Of a stretch of 25,050 nt of DNA, positions 14,443-23,525 are shown piece by piece; the first letter of the stretch is position 1; each line of letters begins with the position of its first letter. The DNA is from an uncultured Duganella sp. GTDB taxonomy: Bacteria > Pseudomonadota > Gammaproteobacteria > Burkholderiales > Burkholderiaceae. Location of the stretch: assembly GCA_946482335.1 (NCBI GenBank), contig CAMLRG010000073.1, positions 1 through 25,050 on the forward strand. Reading direction: 5' to 3'. The position numbers and the translations under genes were made by a program. The notes below the pieces were generated by a model. That model had not been told where the DNA came from and did no database searches. It was given only the letters and a program-made list of their open reading frames with translations.

Positions 14443-14955
14443 ATGAAGACCGAAACCTGCCGAGGGCTGCTCGGCATCTTATTCCTCACCGCCAGCCTCG
14501 CCGGGAGCCACGTCCCGGCACTGGCGCAACCTTCGTTCACCATCGCATCAATACAGGAACGCACCATGAACAACATCGACATCGCCAAGACCTATATCAA
14601 AGCCGCACAAACTGGCGACCAAGCCACTCTGGGCAGCATCATTGCGCCAGACGTGGTTTGGCACCAACCAGGTAACAACCAGTTTTCTGGCTCGCATCGG
14701 GGCATGGCTGCTGTCGGCCCGATGCTGGGCAAGATGATGGAAGTTTCCAAGGGGACGTTCACCATCACCCACGCCGACAACTACATGGCCAATGGCGACT
14801 GGGTGGCCATCACGTTGGAGTTCGCCGGCGAGGCCAATGGCGTCCAGCTCAAGCAGCCGGGCGTGGACCTCATCCGCATCGAAGGCGGCAAGATCGTTGA
14901 AGTCCGGCTGTTCTCCAGCAACCAAGCGCAAGAAGACGCATTCTGGGGTCGCTGA
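14443..14955 (+). CDS. Second SnoaL-like protein, probably exported
   Basis: From the ATG at 14443 the product has 170 residues. It begins with a signal peptide (ETCRGLLGILFLTASLAG, cleavage likely after PALA-QP), followed by a SnoaL-like domain from about residue 42 (NNIDIAKTYIKAAQTGDQA, IIAPDVVWHQPGNNQFSG, then GVDLIRIEGGKIVEVRLFSS). The ATG at 14443 has no Shine-Dalgarno, whereas an internal in-frame ATG at 14566, exactly at the domain start, has AGGAA seven bases upstream. The gene may therefore give a cytoplasmic form instead of, or beside, an exported one. It lies in the same operon as the preceding SnoaL-like gene, nine bases downstream. Its ligand is unknown. Confidence 0.8.
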   Translation: MKTETCRGLLGILFLTASLAGSHVPALAQPSFTIASIQERTMNNIDIAKTYIKAAQTGDQATLGSIIAPDVVWHQPGNNQFSGSHRGMAAVGPMLGKMMEVSKGTFTITHADNYMANGDWVAITLEFAGEANGVQLKQPGVDLIRIEGGKIVEVRLFSSNQAQEDAFWGR

Positions 14956-15102
14956 CGCCGGCTTCGTTAGAAGGCCGAAATCGGTGGGGCCGCTTGGCTT
15001 CCTCGATTCAACGCTCATCCATGGAGACGTACCCAATCCAATGCTGTAAGCATGCAGAGATTGGCATCGACCAGCTGACAACAACAGGAACTGGATACCG
15101 CC

Positions 15103-15407
15103 ATGGAACTGAGGCTGTTGCGCTACTTCGTAGCGGTGGCCGAGGAGTTGCACCTGGCGCGCGCCGCCGAGCGGCTGGGCATCGACCAGTCCCCACTGTC
15201 GCGTGCGGTGCGCGACCTCGAACAGGCGCTGGGCGTCGCATTTTCGACCGCAGCAACCGACAGACACGCCTGACCTCGGCTGGCCAAGTGCTGCAGGTGG
15301 AATGCCGCCGCGTTCTGGCTACTGTTGACCAGGCGATCCAAGCAACCAAGGGTGCCGCCCAGGGCTCCCAGAACCGCCTGCGCATCGGCATCTGCGACAG
15401 CCTGTGA
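15103..15407 (+). pseudogene. LysR family regulator gene, frameshifted and truncated
   Basis: The ATG at 15103 opens a textbook LysR N-terminus ([45 protein letters not shown]). At about 15237-15243 the frame changes: the expected [17 protein letters not shown] continues only in another frame, consistent with loss of one base. The shifted frame ends at TGA 15405-15407 after RLRIGICDSL, the point where a normal 300-residue LysR would enter its effector-binding domain. No later frame resumes the domain before the haloperoxidase gene. Only about 100 of about 300 residues remain, so it cannot be a full regulator. It probably once controlled neighbouring genes. Confidence 0.85.
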
Positions 15408-15474
15408 AGGCCGAGGCTTGCCGCGCATAAGGTCAAGCCGGCTCCCGCGCTGGCGCCGCGACCATGAGGATCGG

Positions 15475-16794
15475 TCAGCGCGCCCCAAACCTGTTCTGCA
15501 GCACAAATGCCGCGACCTTGGTGCCAAGCTCGGCACCGGCCTCGCTCGAGTAGCGGAAATGCATGCCGCCATAAATGCGCGCCATCTTGAACTCGTCGAT
15601 CATGGCATTCGTGCTGGGGTAGGTACGGGTGGTGCCCGTTGCTTTGCTGTCGAGCGTAAAGCTGACTGCGGTTGTGCCGTAATACTGGCGCAGCACCTCC
15701 CCCAGGCTGCCAGCGGTGCAGCCGTGCGCAGCGGGATATTCCGGATGGTTGGGGGTCGGTACCACCGGCGTCCATCCCGGATCGGCATCCGTATAGGCAT
15801 TGCCATCGGTATCGGCCAGGGGGATCGCACTCTGGGGACGCCAGCTTTCGTAGAAATACTTGGCTTCGAAGCAGGCGTTGATGGCCTCGGCGCTGGTCAC
15901 ATAGATCAAGGCCATCAGGCGCGCAGCGTCGGCGAGATTGGATGTGGTCTTGGCGAATTGCCCGAAATTACGCGACAGGAAAGCTGACGGCTGCTCGGTG
16001 TGGAAGCGCGCCATCTCCAGCTGCCCGGCGCTGCGGATGGTACTGGCGGCGCCACCGTAACCGTTGACTTCAGCGAAATCGGCAGCATAGGCAGGACTGT
16101 CGAGGGTGGGCGGTGGCGGCGGGCGGAACTGGTCGATACGGCTCATCACGAATGGCTTGATGGCCGGGTAGAAGCGGTTAGCGGGATTGGCGCCCCGGAA
16201 TTTTCCAGGCGCCGTGCCGGCTGTATAGGCGGCCAGCGCAATCGATCTGCCATCGTTGGCGCGCATTGCCAAAATATTCCTGGCCGCTTCCGTCCCCAGT
16301 GCCACGCCCCTGTCCCTGGCTTCGCCGGAAGGCAAGCCGGAGATGAAGCCGGCATATGCGCTCTCGTACGCGCTGGCGCGATTAGGGAACAGCACACGCA
16401 ATACACCGTACGCCGCTGCGCCAGCAGCGGCCACCGCAGAGGCGTCAGCGGACGGCGCGGCCAACGCGGGTCCGAACAGCTTGAAGCGCCCATCGATGGC
16501 CGCGACGGCATCGTAGACCGCCAGGCTGACCGTCGCCAGGTCTACGTTGAATACCGTGCGTTGTTCTTCCGGTGTCGTGGCGGCCATGCCGCTGGCATTG
16601 ACGGTCGCAGCAGCCACGTCGTGCCAGTACGACACGGCATGCGTCTGGTTTGCGCTCAGCACGACCGGCGGAGCGGAGACTGCGGTGGTGGCGCTGCTAT
16701 CGCCGCCACTTCCGCCGCCACAGGCCACCAGCAGGATGAACATTGCCATCCCGGCGCCAACCGGAGTGCGGGGAGAGAGACATGGGAGGGACAT
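15475..16794 (-). CDS. Vanadium-dependent haloperoxidase / PAP2-superfamily lipoprotein
   Basis: The 439-residue product begins with a lipoprotein signal (VGAGMAMFILLVAC, Cys25 as lipidation site, then a Gly/Ser linker), so it should be membrane-anchored in the periplasm or outer membrane. Vanadate/phosphate-pocket motifs of the vanadium haloperoxidase and PAP2 superfamily are present: KYFYESWRP (Lys312, Arg319), HPEYPAAHG (His357) and ARIYGGMHF (Arg406, His412). The Ser of the usual PSGH/PSAH motif is Ala here. The enzyme would oxidise halides with peroxide or hydrolyse phosphate esters; sequence alone does not decide. The ATG at 16794 gives the best signal; an ATG at 16806 is four residues longer. 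No Shine-Dalgarno is clear. Its 3' end faces the LysR remnant. Confidence 0.85.
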   Translation of the reverse strand: MSLPCLSPRTPVGAGMAMFILLVACGGGSGGDSSATTAVSAPPVVLSANQTHAVSYWHDVAAATVNASGMAATTPEEQRTVFNVDLATVSLAVYDAVAAIDGRFKLFGPALAAPSADASAVAAAGAAAYGVLRVLFPNRASAYESAYAGFISGLPSGEARDRGVALGTEAARNILAMRANDGRSIALAAYTAGTAPGKFRGANPANRFYPAIKPFVMSRIDQFRPPPPPTLDSPAYAADFAEVNGYGGAASTIRSAGQLEMARFHTEQPSAFLSRNFGQFAKTTSNLADAARLMALIYVTSAEAINACFEAKYFYESWRPQSAIPLADTDGNAYTDADPGWTPVVPTPNHPEYPAAHGCTAGSLGEVLRQYYGTTAVSFTLDSKATGTTRTYPSTNAMIDEFKMARIYGGMHFRYSSEAGAELGTKVAAFVLQNRFGAR

Positions 16795-16861
16795 GATTGC
16801 ACCCATTAAAGTGAACGAAGCAAATCCAAAGTAGGTAAACCTGCCGCGACAAGCCAGAGCA

Positions 16862-16975
16862 GCCGGACGAAGCGGGCTTTCGGCCGGACGAAAGCGGCGC
16901 GCGCGCGACGAAAGGATCAATGCCTCACTTTCCGCACCGGCCGGCGCTGGTCCAGCGCCATGCCGCTTTCGTCGC
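16862..16975. repeat. Phased GACGAA repeats with a distant inverted copy
   Basis: GACGAA occurs at 16866-16871, 16887-16892 and 16907-16912, that is at 21- and 20-base intervals (two helical turns). The first two lie in the longer word GCCGGACGAA. An inverted copy at 16963-16974 (GCCGCTTTCGTC) is a perfect 12-bp complement of 16887-16898. The cluster lies between the divergent haloperoxidase gene and the signalling cassette, as expected for a regulator binding site. Confidence 0.45.
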
Positions 16976-17046
16976 CTGCGCCTGGCGGCGCGCGCCGTCA
17001 AAACCTAGGCTGCAAGCACCGATCCCTTTCTTCCGAGGAGTGCGCC

Positions 17047-17484
17047 ATGAAGCATTTGAACTTGCTATTGAGCGCGGCTTGCCTGGCAGCCGTCGCGCCT
17101 GCCCTGGCACAAGAGCCGCAAGCCCCGATTCCCAAAGTAGAAGTCCGCCGCCAGCTATCACTCAGCAGCGCCTGCCCACAAGCCGTCGGCACCTTGCGCG
17201 CAGCGCTGCAAGAAGCAGCGTTCGAATCCGACAGGCCCGGCGAAGTGCTGGTCGAATTCACGCTCACCGACGACCAGCTCAGCGGAATTCGCACCACCTC
17301 CAGCGACTGGACATTAAGGGATCCAGTGCGCCGTGCCGTGCGCCGGCTGCATTGCCGCGCGCCCGAACCGGTGCCTTACAAAGTAATGTTCCGCATCGTT
17401 TTCCAGTTCGACGATGCCCAGGGCAACCCGGCGGCGGCGACCCAGGCGGCGCTCGATTTCGCGCCGGCCATGCTAAGACGCTGA
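17047..17484 (+). CDS. Small secreted protein, weakly TonB-C-like
   Basis: The 145-residue precursor has a clear Sec signal (MKHLNLLLSAACLAAVAPALA, cleavage near residue 22). The mature part has two cysteines (Cys43, Cys103) that could pair in the periplasm. The segment VLVEFTLTDDQLSGIRTTSS followed by RDPVRRAVRRLHC and YKVMFRIVFQF resembles the strand-helix-strand plan of the TonB C-terminal domain, but without the TonB transmembrane anchor; this is a loose resemblance, not an assignment. The ATG at 17047 is supported by GAGGAG six bases upstream. It lies 36 bases ahead of the sensor kinase gene and is probably its first operon partner, so a role as a periplasmic input or output of the cassette is possible (inference). 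Confidence 0.7.
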   Translation: MKHLNLLLSAACLAAVAPALAQEPQAPIPKVEVRRQLSLSSACPQAVGTLRAALQEAAFESDRPGEVLVEFTLTDDQLSGIRTTSSDWTLRDPVRRAVRRLHCRAPEPVPYKVMFRIVFQFDDAQGNPAAATQAALDFAPAMLRR

Positions 17485-17520
17485 ACCGGCGCCGGCCAAA
17501 GCGCGTAGAATTTCCGCATC

Positions 17521-19758
17521 ATGAGCCGGCCCTTCATCCCGCGTGCAGCCTGGCGTTACAGCCTCGGTGTCGGTGCGCTGTGCCTGGTACTGTCTACTGA
17601 GTTGCTATTCAGTCCGGAAACCCTGGCGCACTGGACGCCGGCCCAGGTCGCCGCCGGCTGGCTGGAACAACTGGCCGATACGCTGTTTGTGGGCATGCTC
17701 GCACTGGTGTGCGTGGCCGGTACCGACCGCCGCTTTCAGCACGATAGCCGCTGGCGCCTGGCGGCCCAGGCGGCGGCCGCAACGGTGGCCGCAGGCGCCG
17801 GTTACGCCGCGCTGGCACTGTTCCATTTCCCGGCCGGCTACTACCCGCCATTCCCCATGCTGGCCGGTGAAGCCTTGCGCGCCATCCTGTTGACAGTCCT
17901 GTTCACGCTGGCCTGGGGCCTGCAGCGGCGCGCAGCGCGCGCGGCGCGGCGTATCCGGCGCCTGGATCTGGACCGTGCGGTGCTGCACCGGCGTACCGAG
18001 GAGGCGCGCCTGAAGGTACTGGAAGCGCAGATCGAGCCGCACTTCCTGTTCAACACGCTGGCGACCGTCAAATGCCTGTACCAGGCCGGCGCCGCCGACG
18101 CCGACCGCATGCTGTCCAGTCTGCAGTTATACCTGGGCGCGGCTTTGCCCCGTTTCCGCGACCATAGCGCCACGCTGGCCAGCGAATGTGCCCTGGCCAG
18201 TGCCTACCTCGATATCCTGCAAATCCGCATGGGCCATCGCTTGCAATTTACAATTGACGTGCCGGCCGACCTGGCCGGCCATGCCGTTCCGCCCATGATG
18301 CTGCTGACCCTGGTCGAAAACGCCATCAAGCACGGTCTGGCCCCGCTTGCCGCCGGCGGCCGCATTGACATCCGCGCGTGCTCCGGCGACGACGTGCTGA
18401 CTATCACGGTCGCCGACAACGGCGCCGGCTTCCAGGCCAGCTGCGGCAGTGGCGTCGGCCTGGTCAACATCCGGGCCCGGCTGCGCGCCTTGCACGGTGA
18501 GCGCGCCGCCCTGACCTTGCGCCAGAACCTGCCGAGCGGCGTCGTCGCCAGCATCAGCGTTCCCCTGCGGCCGCAGTTGCCGGAACGCGCCCCCCTCCCG
18601 CCCGGCCACGGCACGCCGTCAGCCCCGTACACCGCGCCCGCTCCGCCAGCCTTGACGCCGGCGCCAGGCAGCTGGGCCAGCCGGCTGCGCGCGCGCTGGC
18701 CGCACATACTTCTGGTGGGCCTGGGCATCTGGGGCATGGACGTATTGCGCGTCCTGCCGATCGAACTGGAACTCAGTAGTTGGCTGGACAACCTGACCGG
18801 TGCCCTGCTGATACTGACCAATGCACTGCTCGGCGCGGCACTGATGATCAGTGCCATCACGGCAGCGGAGCAATTGCCCGCCTCGCAGCGCTGGCGGGGG
18901 CCGTTGCTCGGCGCGGTGGTGCTGCTGGCAGCACCCTTGGCGGGCAGCCTGCATCTGCCGCTGACCTACCTGGCCCAGCAGTTTGACGTGCAGCACCACA
19001 TTGACAGTTATTTCGGCCTGTTTGTCCATGAGATGTGGGTTTCATTAGCCACCGGCGCGCTGCTGGCCGCCGGCTTCACCATGAATGAACGGTCGCGCCG
19101 CGCGGCGGCGCGGCTGTGGGCGGTGCGCAGCGAATGCAGCGAAGCCAAGCGTTCGATGGTGGAGTCCCGCCTGAACATTCTGAAAGCACGCATCGAGCCG
19201 GCCTTGCTGATCCGCGAGATCGGCCTGGTCCAGGCGCTGTACCGCCAGCAGCACGCAGGCGCCCAGCAACAGCTGGAAAACCTCATTGCCTATTTGCAGT
19301 CGGCCTTGCCGCACCTGCATGGCGGCGGCGCCACCCTGGGCGAGGAGCTGGCCCTGGCGCAAGCTTACCTGCGGCTGCAGGCGGGCAATTGGGGCGCGCG
19401 CCTCGCCTGGCACATCGACGTCGACCCCGCCATGCATGGCATGCGCTTTCCGCCGATGACGCTGCTGCCCCTGATCGACGATGCGCTAAGGCGCGCGGCC
19501 AGCGCCGCACCAGCCCGGCTGCGCCTGCTGGTGCGCCTCCGGGCCGCAGCGGACAGCTTCGAGCTGACGGTGGAAGACGATTGTCCCGCCGTGCCGCCGG
19601 ACGGCCGCTCGCAAGATGCTATGCAAGCACAGGCGCGCAGCTTCTGCGATTTCTATGGCCAGCATGGCTGCGTGTCGCGCGAGGTCGCCGGCAACGCAAC
19701 ACGGATCGCGCTGATGGCAGAAATCGACGCTGACGGCCTGCATTTGGGCGTATCATGA
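17521..19758 (+). CDS. Tandem LytS/YehU-type sensor: active histidine kinase fused to a degenerate second kinase module
   Basis: The 745-residue protein is two homologous halves joined by a Pro-rich linker (about 353-382). Half 1 has about four transmembrane helices (15-30, 52-68, 82-102, 118-134), the LytS-type His motif IEPHFLFN with His174, N-box LVENAIKH (Asn267), ADNGAGF (299-304) and GVGLVNI (311-317): a complete kinase. Half 2 has further helices (about 396-412, 427-446, 462-480, 498-520). It then has IEPALLIR, where Ala561 replaces the His, LIDDALRR, where Asp654 replaces the N-box Asn, and VEDDCPA with no G-box. It keeps LNILKARIEP and FPPMTLLPLI, so homology is clear. The second module should not phosphorylate. 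The ATG at 17521 has no Shine-Dalgarno; TAGAAT at 17506-17511 could give a near-leaderless start. A LytTR regulator follows two genes downstream. Confidence 0.9.
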   Translation: MSRPFIPRAAWRYSLGVGALCLVLSTELLFSPETLAHWTPAQVAAGWLEQLADTLFVGMLALVCVAGTDRRFQHDSRWRLAAQAAAATVAAGAGYAALALFHFPAGYYPPFPMLAGEALRAILLTVLFTLAWGLQRRAARAARRIRRLDLDRAVLHRRTEEARLKVLEAQIEPHFLFNTLATVKCLYQAGAADADRMLSSLQLYLGAALPRFRDHSATLASECALASAYLDILQIRMGHRLQFTIDVPADLAGHAVPPMMLLTLVENAIKHGLAPLAAGGRIDIRACSGDDVLTITVADNGAGFQASCGSGVGLVNIRARLRALHGERAALTLRQNLPSGVVASISVPLRPQLPERAPLPPGHGTPSAPYTAPAPPALTPAPGSWASRLRARWPHILLVGLGIWGMDVLRVLPIELELSSWLDNLTGALLILTNALLGAALMISAITAAEQLPASQRWRGPLLGAVVLLAAPLAGSLHLPLTYLAQQFDVQHHIDSYFGLFVHEMWVSLATGALLAAGFTMNERSRRAAARLWAVRSECSEAKRSMVESRLNILKARIEPALLIREIGLVQALYRQQHAGAQQQLENLIAYLQSALPHLHGGGATLGEELALAQAYLRLQAGNWGARLAWHIDVDPAMHGMRFPPMTLLPLIDDALRRAASAAPARLRLLVRLRAAADSFELTVEDDCPAVPPDGRSQDAMQAQARSFCDFYGQHGCVSREVAGNATRIALMAEIDADGLHLGVS

Positions 19759-19787
19759 ATCGCCGTTCCCATTCAGGAGAAGCTGCC

Positions 19788-20174
19788 ATGCGCCTCCACC
19801 GCACTCCCGCCCTGGCTGGCCTTGCCCTGGCCAGCGCCGTCCTGGCACAGGACGCCGCCAAAGTCAGCCCGCGCACTTATAAAGTCGTATTTGAGGACGA
19901 CCGGGTACGGGTACTGGAATATGTCTCGAAGCCGGGCCTTGGCGTATGCGGCCAGGGCCGCCATTACCACCCGGCCCACCTCACCATGCAGCTGACCGAT
20001 GTCAAAGTGAAAGTCACGCAGGACGACGGCACCAGCAAAACTGCCGATGTCCCGGCCGGCCGCATGTTTGCCAGCCCGGCCGAATGGCACACCACGGAAA
20101 ATATCGGTACCGCCGGTGCGCGTGCCTACATCGTCGAATACAAGGATAAGAGCTGGCGTCCGAGCACCGGCTGA
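19788..20174 (+). CDS. Small secreted cupin-like protein between kinase and regulator
   Basis: The 128-residue precursor starts with a signal sequence (MRLHRTPALAGLALASAVLA). The mature part reads as one small beta-barrel domain: YKVVFEDDRVRVLEYVSKPG, then GRHYHPAHLTMQL with His59, His61 and His64, and PAEWHTTENIG with His101. That arrangement matches the two metal-binding motifs of a cupin. An ATG at 19755 overlaps the kinase stop as ATGA, but AGGAG eight bases before 19788, and the signal peptide beginning there, favour 19788. It ends 11 bases before the response regulator, so the three genes are one unit. A periplasmic metal- or ligand-binding role in signalling is inference. Confidence 0.78.
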   Translation: MRLHRTPALAGLALASAVLAQDAAKVSPRTYKVVFEDDRVRVLEYVSKPGLGVCGQGRHYHPAHLTMQLTDVKVKVTQDDGTSKTADVPAGRMFASPAEWHTTENIGTAGARAYIVEYKDKSWRPSTG

Positions 20175-20185
20175 AGGCAGGCACC

Positions 20186-20932
20186 GTGAGCGTCAAGGCC
20201 CTCATCGCGGAAGACGAAGCCCTGCTGGCCGCCGACCTGCGCCAACAACTGGCACGCGTCTGGCCGGAACTGGAATTGTGCGCCACCGCCAGCGACGGCT
20301 ATGCCGCGCTGCAGGCCATGGAGTGCCACCGGCCCGACGTGCTGTTCCTGGATATCCGCCTGCCCGGCCTGGACGGGCTGGAGCTGGCACGGCTGGCGGG
20401 TGGTCGTGCCCAGATCGTCTTCGTCACCGCCTATGACCAGTTCGCCCTCCGGGCTTTCGACGAAGGCGCGGTCGACTACCTGATGAAACCGCTCGATCCC
20501 GCGCGCCTGGCGCAGACAGTGCTGCGCATCAAGTCGCGTCTGAAGCAGGCAGCGCCGGCGGCCCCGGCCACCAGTGCCGCCGCGCCACGCTCGGCGGCGG
20601 AGGAAGCGCCCCTGCACTGGATCACCGTGCAAATGGGGCGCGAATTGCGGTTGATCGCGGTCGAGGACATTTGCTATCTGCGCGCCGACCACAAGTATGT
20701 CGCGGTGGTAACAGCCGAACATGAAGCCCTGATCAGCGCCTCCCTGAAGGAAATGCTGGAGCGGCTCAATCCCAACTGTTTCTGGCAAATCCACCGCAGC
20801 ACCGTCGTCAACATCCACGCCATCCGCAGCATCAGCCGTGGCCAGGACGGCGCCCTGACGCTACAGCTGAAGCAGCGCAAGGAGCAACTGCCAGTCAGCG
20901 CCACCCACGCCCACCTGTTCCGCCAGTGGTAA
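20186..20932 (+). CDS. LytTR family response regulator
   Basis: The 248-residue regulator has a receiver domain with the acidic pair AEDE (9-11), phospho-acceptor Asp56 (LFLDIRLPG), the VTAYD switch and the LMKPLD lysine. An Ala/Pro-rich linker covers about 120-145, then a LytTR DNA-binding domain (about 145-248: VEDICYLRADHKYVAVVT, FWQIHRSTVVNIHAI). The start codon is GTG at 20186, with GGCAGG/AAGG purines just upstream. It is 11 bases from the cupin-like gene and is the natural partner of the LytS-type sensor in the same operon. LytTR proteins bind direct repeats about two helical turns apart; the phased repeats at 16862-16912 fit that spacing but not the textbook consensus. Confidence 0.93.
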   Translation: MSVKALIAEDEALLAADLRQQLARVWPELELCATASDGYAALQAMECHRPDVLFLDIRLPGLDGLELARLAGGRAQIVFVTAYDQFALRAFDEGAVDYLMKPLDPARLAQTVLRIKSRLKQAAPAAPATSAAAPRSAAEEAPLHWITVQMGRELRLIAVEDICYLRADHKYVAVVTAEHEALISASLKEMLERLNPNCFWQIHRSTVVNIHAIRSISRGQDGALTLQLKQRKEQLPVSATHAHLFRQW

Positions 20933-20950
20933 GGGCGGCACGGTCGCCAC

Positions 20951-21046
20951 TCAGGCCAGGGCGTGGTCGAAGTGATGGCCGCCGTGGTGTCCGCGCTGGC
21001 CGACCAACTGCACGCTGTCATCGATGACCTTGTTGCCATCGCGTTA
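20951..21046 (-). other. Possible C-terminal remnant of a His-rich protein
   Basis: On the minus strand, after an in-frame TAA (21046-21044), 30 codons read RDGNKVIDDSVQLVGQ followed by RGHHGGHHFDHALA and a stop. The same frame before the TAA is also sensible (SPTVPVDTG), so a Tyr codon may have mutated to TAA. There is no start codon and no ribosome site. It could be chance; the stretch also carries the yffB promoter region. Confidence 0.2.
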
Positions 21047-21079
21047 TCCCGTGTCCACCGGCACCGTGGGCGACCGCGA

Positions 21080-21085
21080 TATAAT
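21080..21085 (+). promoter_or_regulatory. -10 box (TATAAT) for the yffB-dapE unit
   Basis: A perfect TATAAT lies 46 bases before the yffB ATG. The -35 region is weak (ACCGGC at 17-base spacing). The leader then contains a short GC hairpin (CGCCC-GCC-GGGCG). Confidence 0.45.
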
Positions 21086-21131
21086 GTCGTCCTTCGCCCG
21101 CCGGGCGGTCCTGCACAATGCTATTTTCCGA

Positions 21132-22624
<1,493 letters not shown>

Positions 22625-22634
22625 GAAGAACATT

Positions 22635-23525
22635 ATGGATACCACCCTGTACACCACCCCGCGCGACCTGATCCGCCACGCAGTCACCCGCTTCAACAAG
22701 GCCAAGCTGTTCTTCGGCCATGGCAGCGCGGAAGCTTACGACGAAGCAGCCTACCTGACCCTGCACACCCTGGCCCTGCCGCTGGACCGCCTGGAGCCGT
22801 TCATGGATGCGCGCCTGCAGCCGGAGGAAGTGGCCGAAGTGCTGGCCGTGATCGAGCGCCGCGCCACCAGCCGCGTGCCGGCAGCTTACATCACCAGGGA
22901 AGCCTGGCTGGGCACCTACAACTTCTACGTCGACGAGCGCGTGATCGTGCCGCGCTCCTATATCGCGGAACTGATCCCGAACTATTTCGCGCCCTGGGTC
23001 AACGATGCGGACAACATCGGCAACGTGCTGGAACTGTGCACGGGGTCGGGCTGCCTGGCCATCATGCTGGCCGATACCTTCCCGGATGCGGAAGTCGATG
23101 CGGTGGATATCTCGGGCGATGCGCTGCAGGTGGCGCGCAAGAATGTCGATACCTATAAGCTGAACGACCGCGTTAACCTGATCCAGTCGGACTTGTACGC
23201 CAGCCTGCCGGCGGGCAAGAAGTATGACCTGATCGTGACCAACCCGCCTTATGTAAATTCCTCGTCGATGGCCAAGCTGCCGCAGGAATACCTGCACGAA
23301 CCGCAAATCGCCCTGGATGGCGGCGCGGACGGCATGGACCTGGTGCGCAAGATCATCGCCGGCGCCGCCGAGCGTTTGACCGACGAGGGCTTGCTGATCG
23401 TTGAAATCGGCAATGAGAAGGAGTTTGCGGAGGCGGCCTTCGGGCACCTGGGCCTGACCTGGCTGACGACCAGCCAGGGCGACGATATGGTGTTCCTGCT
23501 GACTGCTGACCAATTGAAAATCTAA
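22635..23525 (+). CDS. prmB: 50S ribosomal protein L3 N5-glutamine methyltransferase (PrmB)
   Basis: The 296-residue SAM-dependent enzyme methylates a glutamine of ribosomal protein L3. It has the HemK/PrmB layout: an N-terminal helical domain (1-90), AdoMet motif I ELCTGSGC (133-140), motif II with Asp158 (EVDAVDIS), and the catalytic NPPY (203-206). The N-terminal sequence (DLIRHAVTRFNKAKLFFGHG) and the PRSYIAELI motif point to PrmB rather than PrmC. AGAAGAA precedes the ATG. The TAA stop (23523-23525) is the first part of the repeat element that separates it from yheS. Confidence 0.95.
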   Translation: MDTTLYTTPRDLIRHAVTRFNKAKLFFGHGSAEAYDEAAYLTLHTLALPLDRLEPFMDARLQPEEVAEVLAVIERRATSRVPAAYITREAWLGTYNFYVDERVIVPRSYIAELIPNYFAPWVNDADNIGNVLELCTGSGCLAIMLADTFPDAEVDAVDISGDALQVARKNVDTYKLNDRVNLIQSDLYASLPAGKKYDLIVTNPPYVNSSSMAKLPQEYLHEPQIALDGGADGMDLVRKIIAGAAERLTDEGLLIVEIGNEKEFAEAAFGHLGLTWLTTSQGDDMVFLLTADQLKI

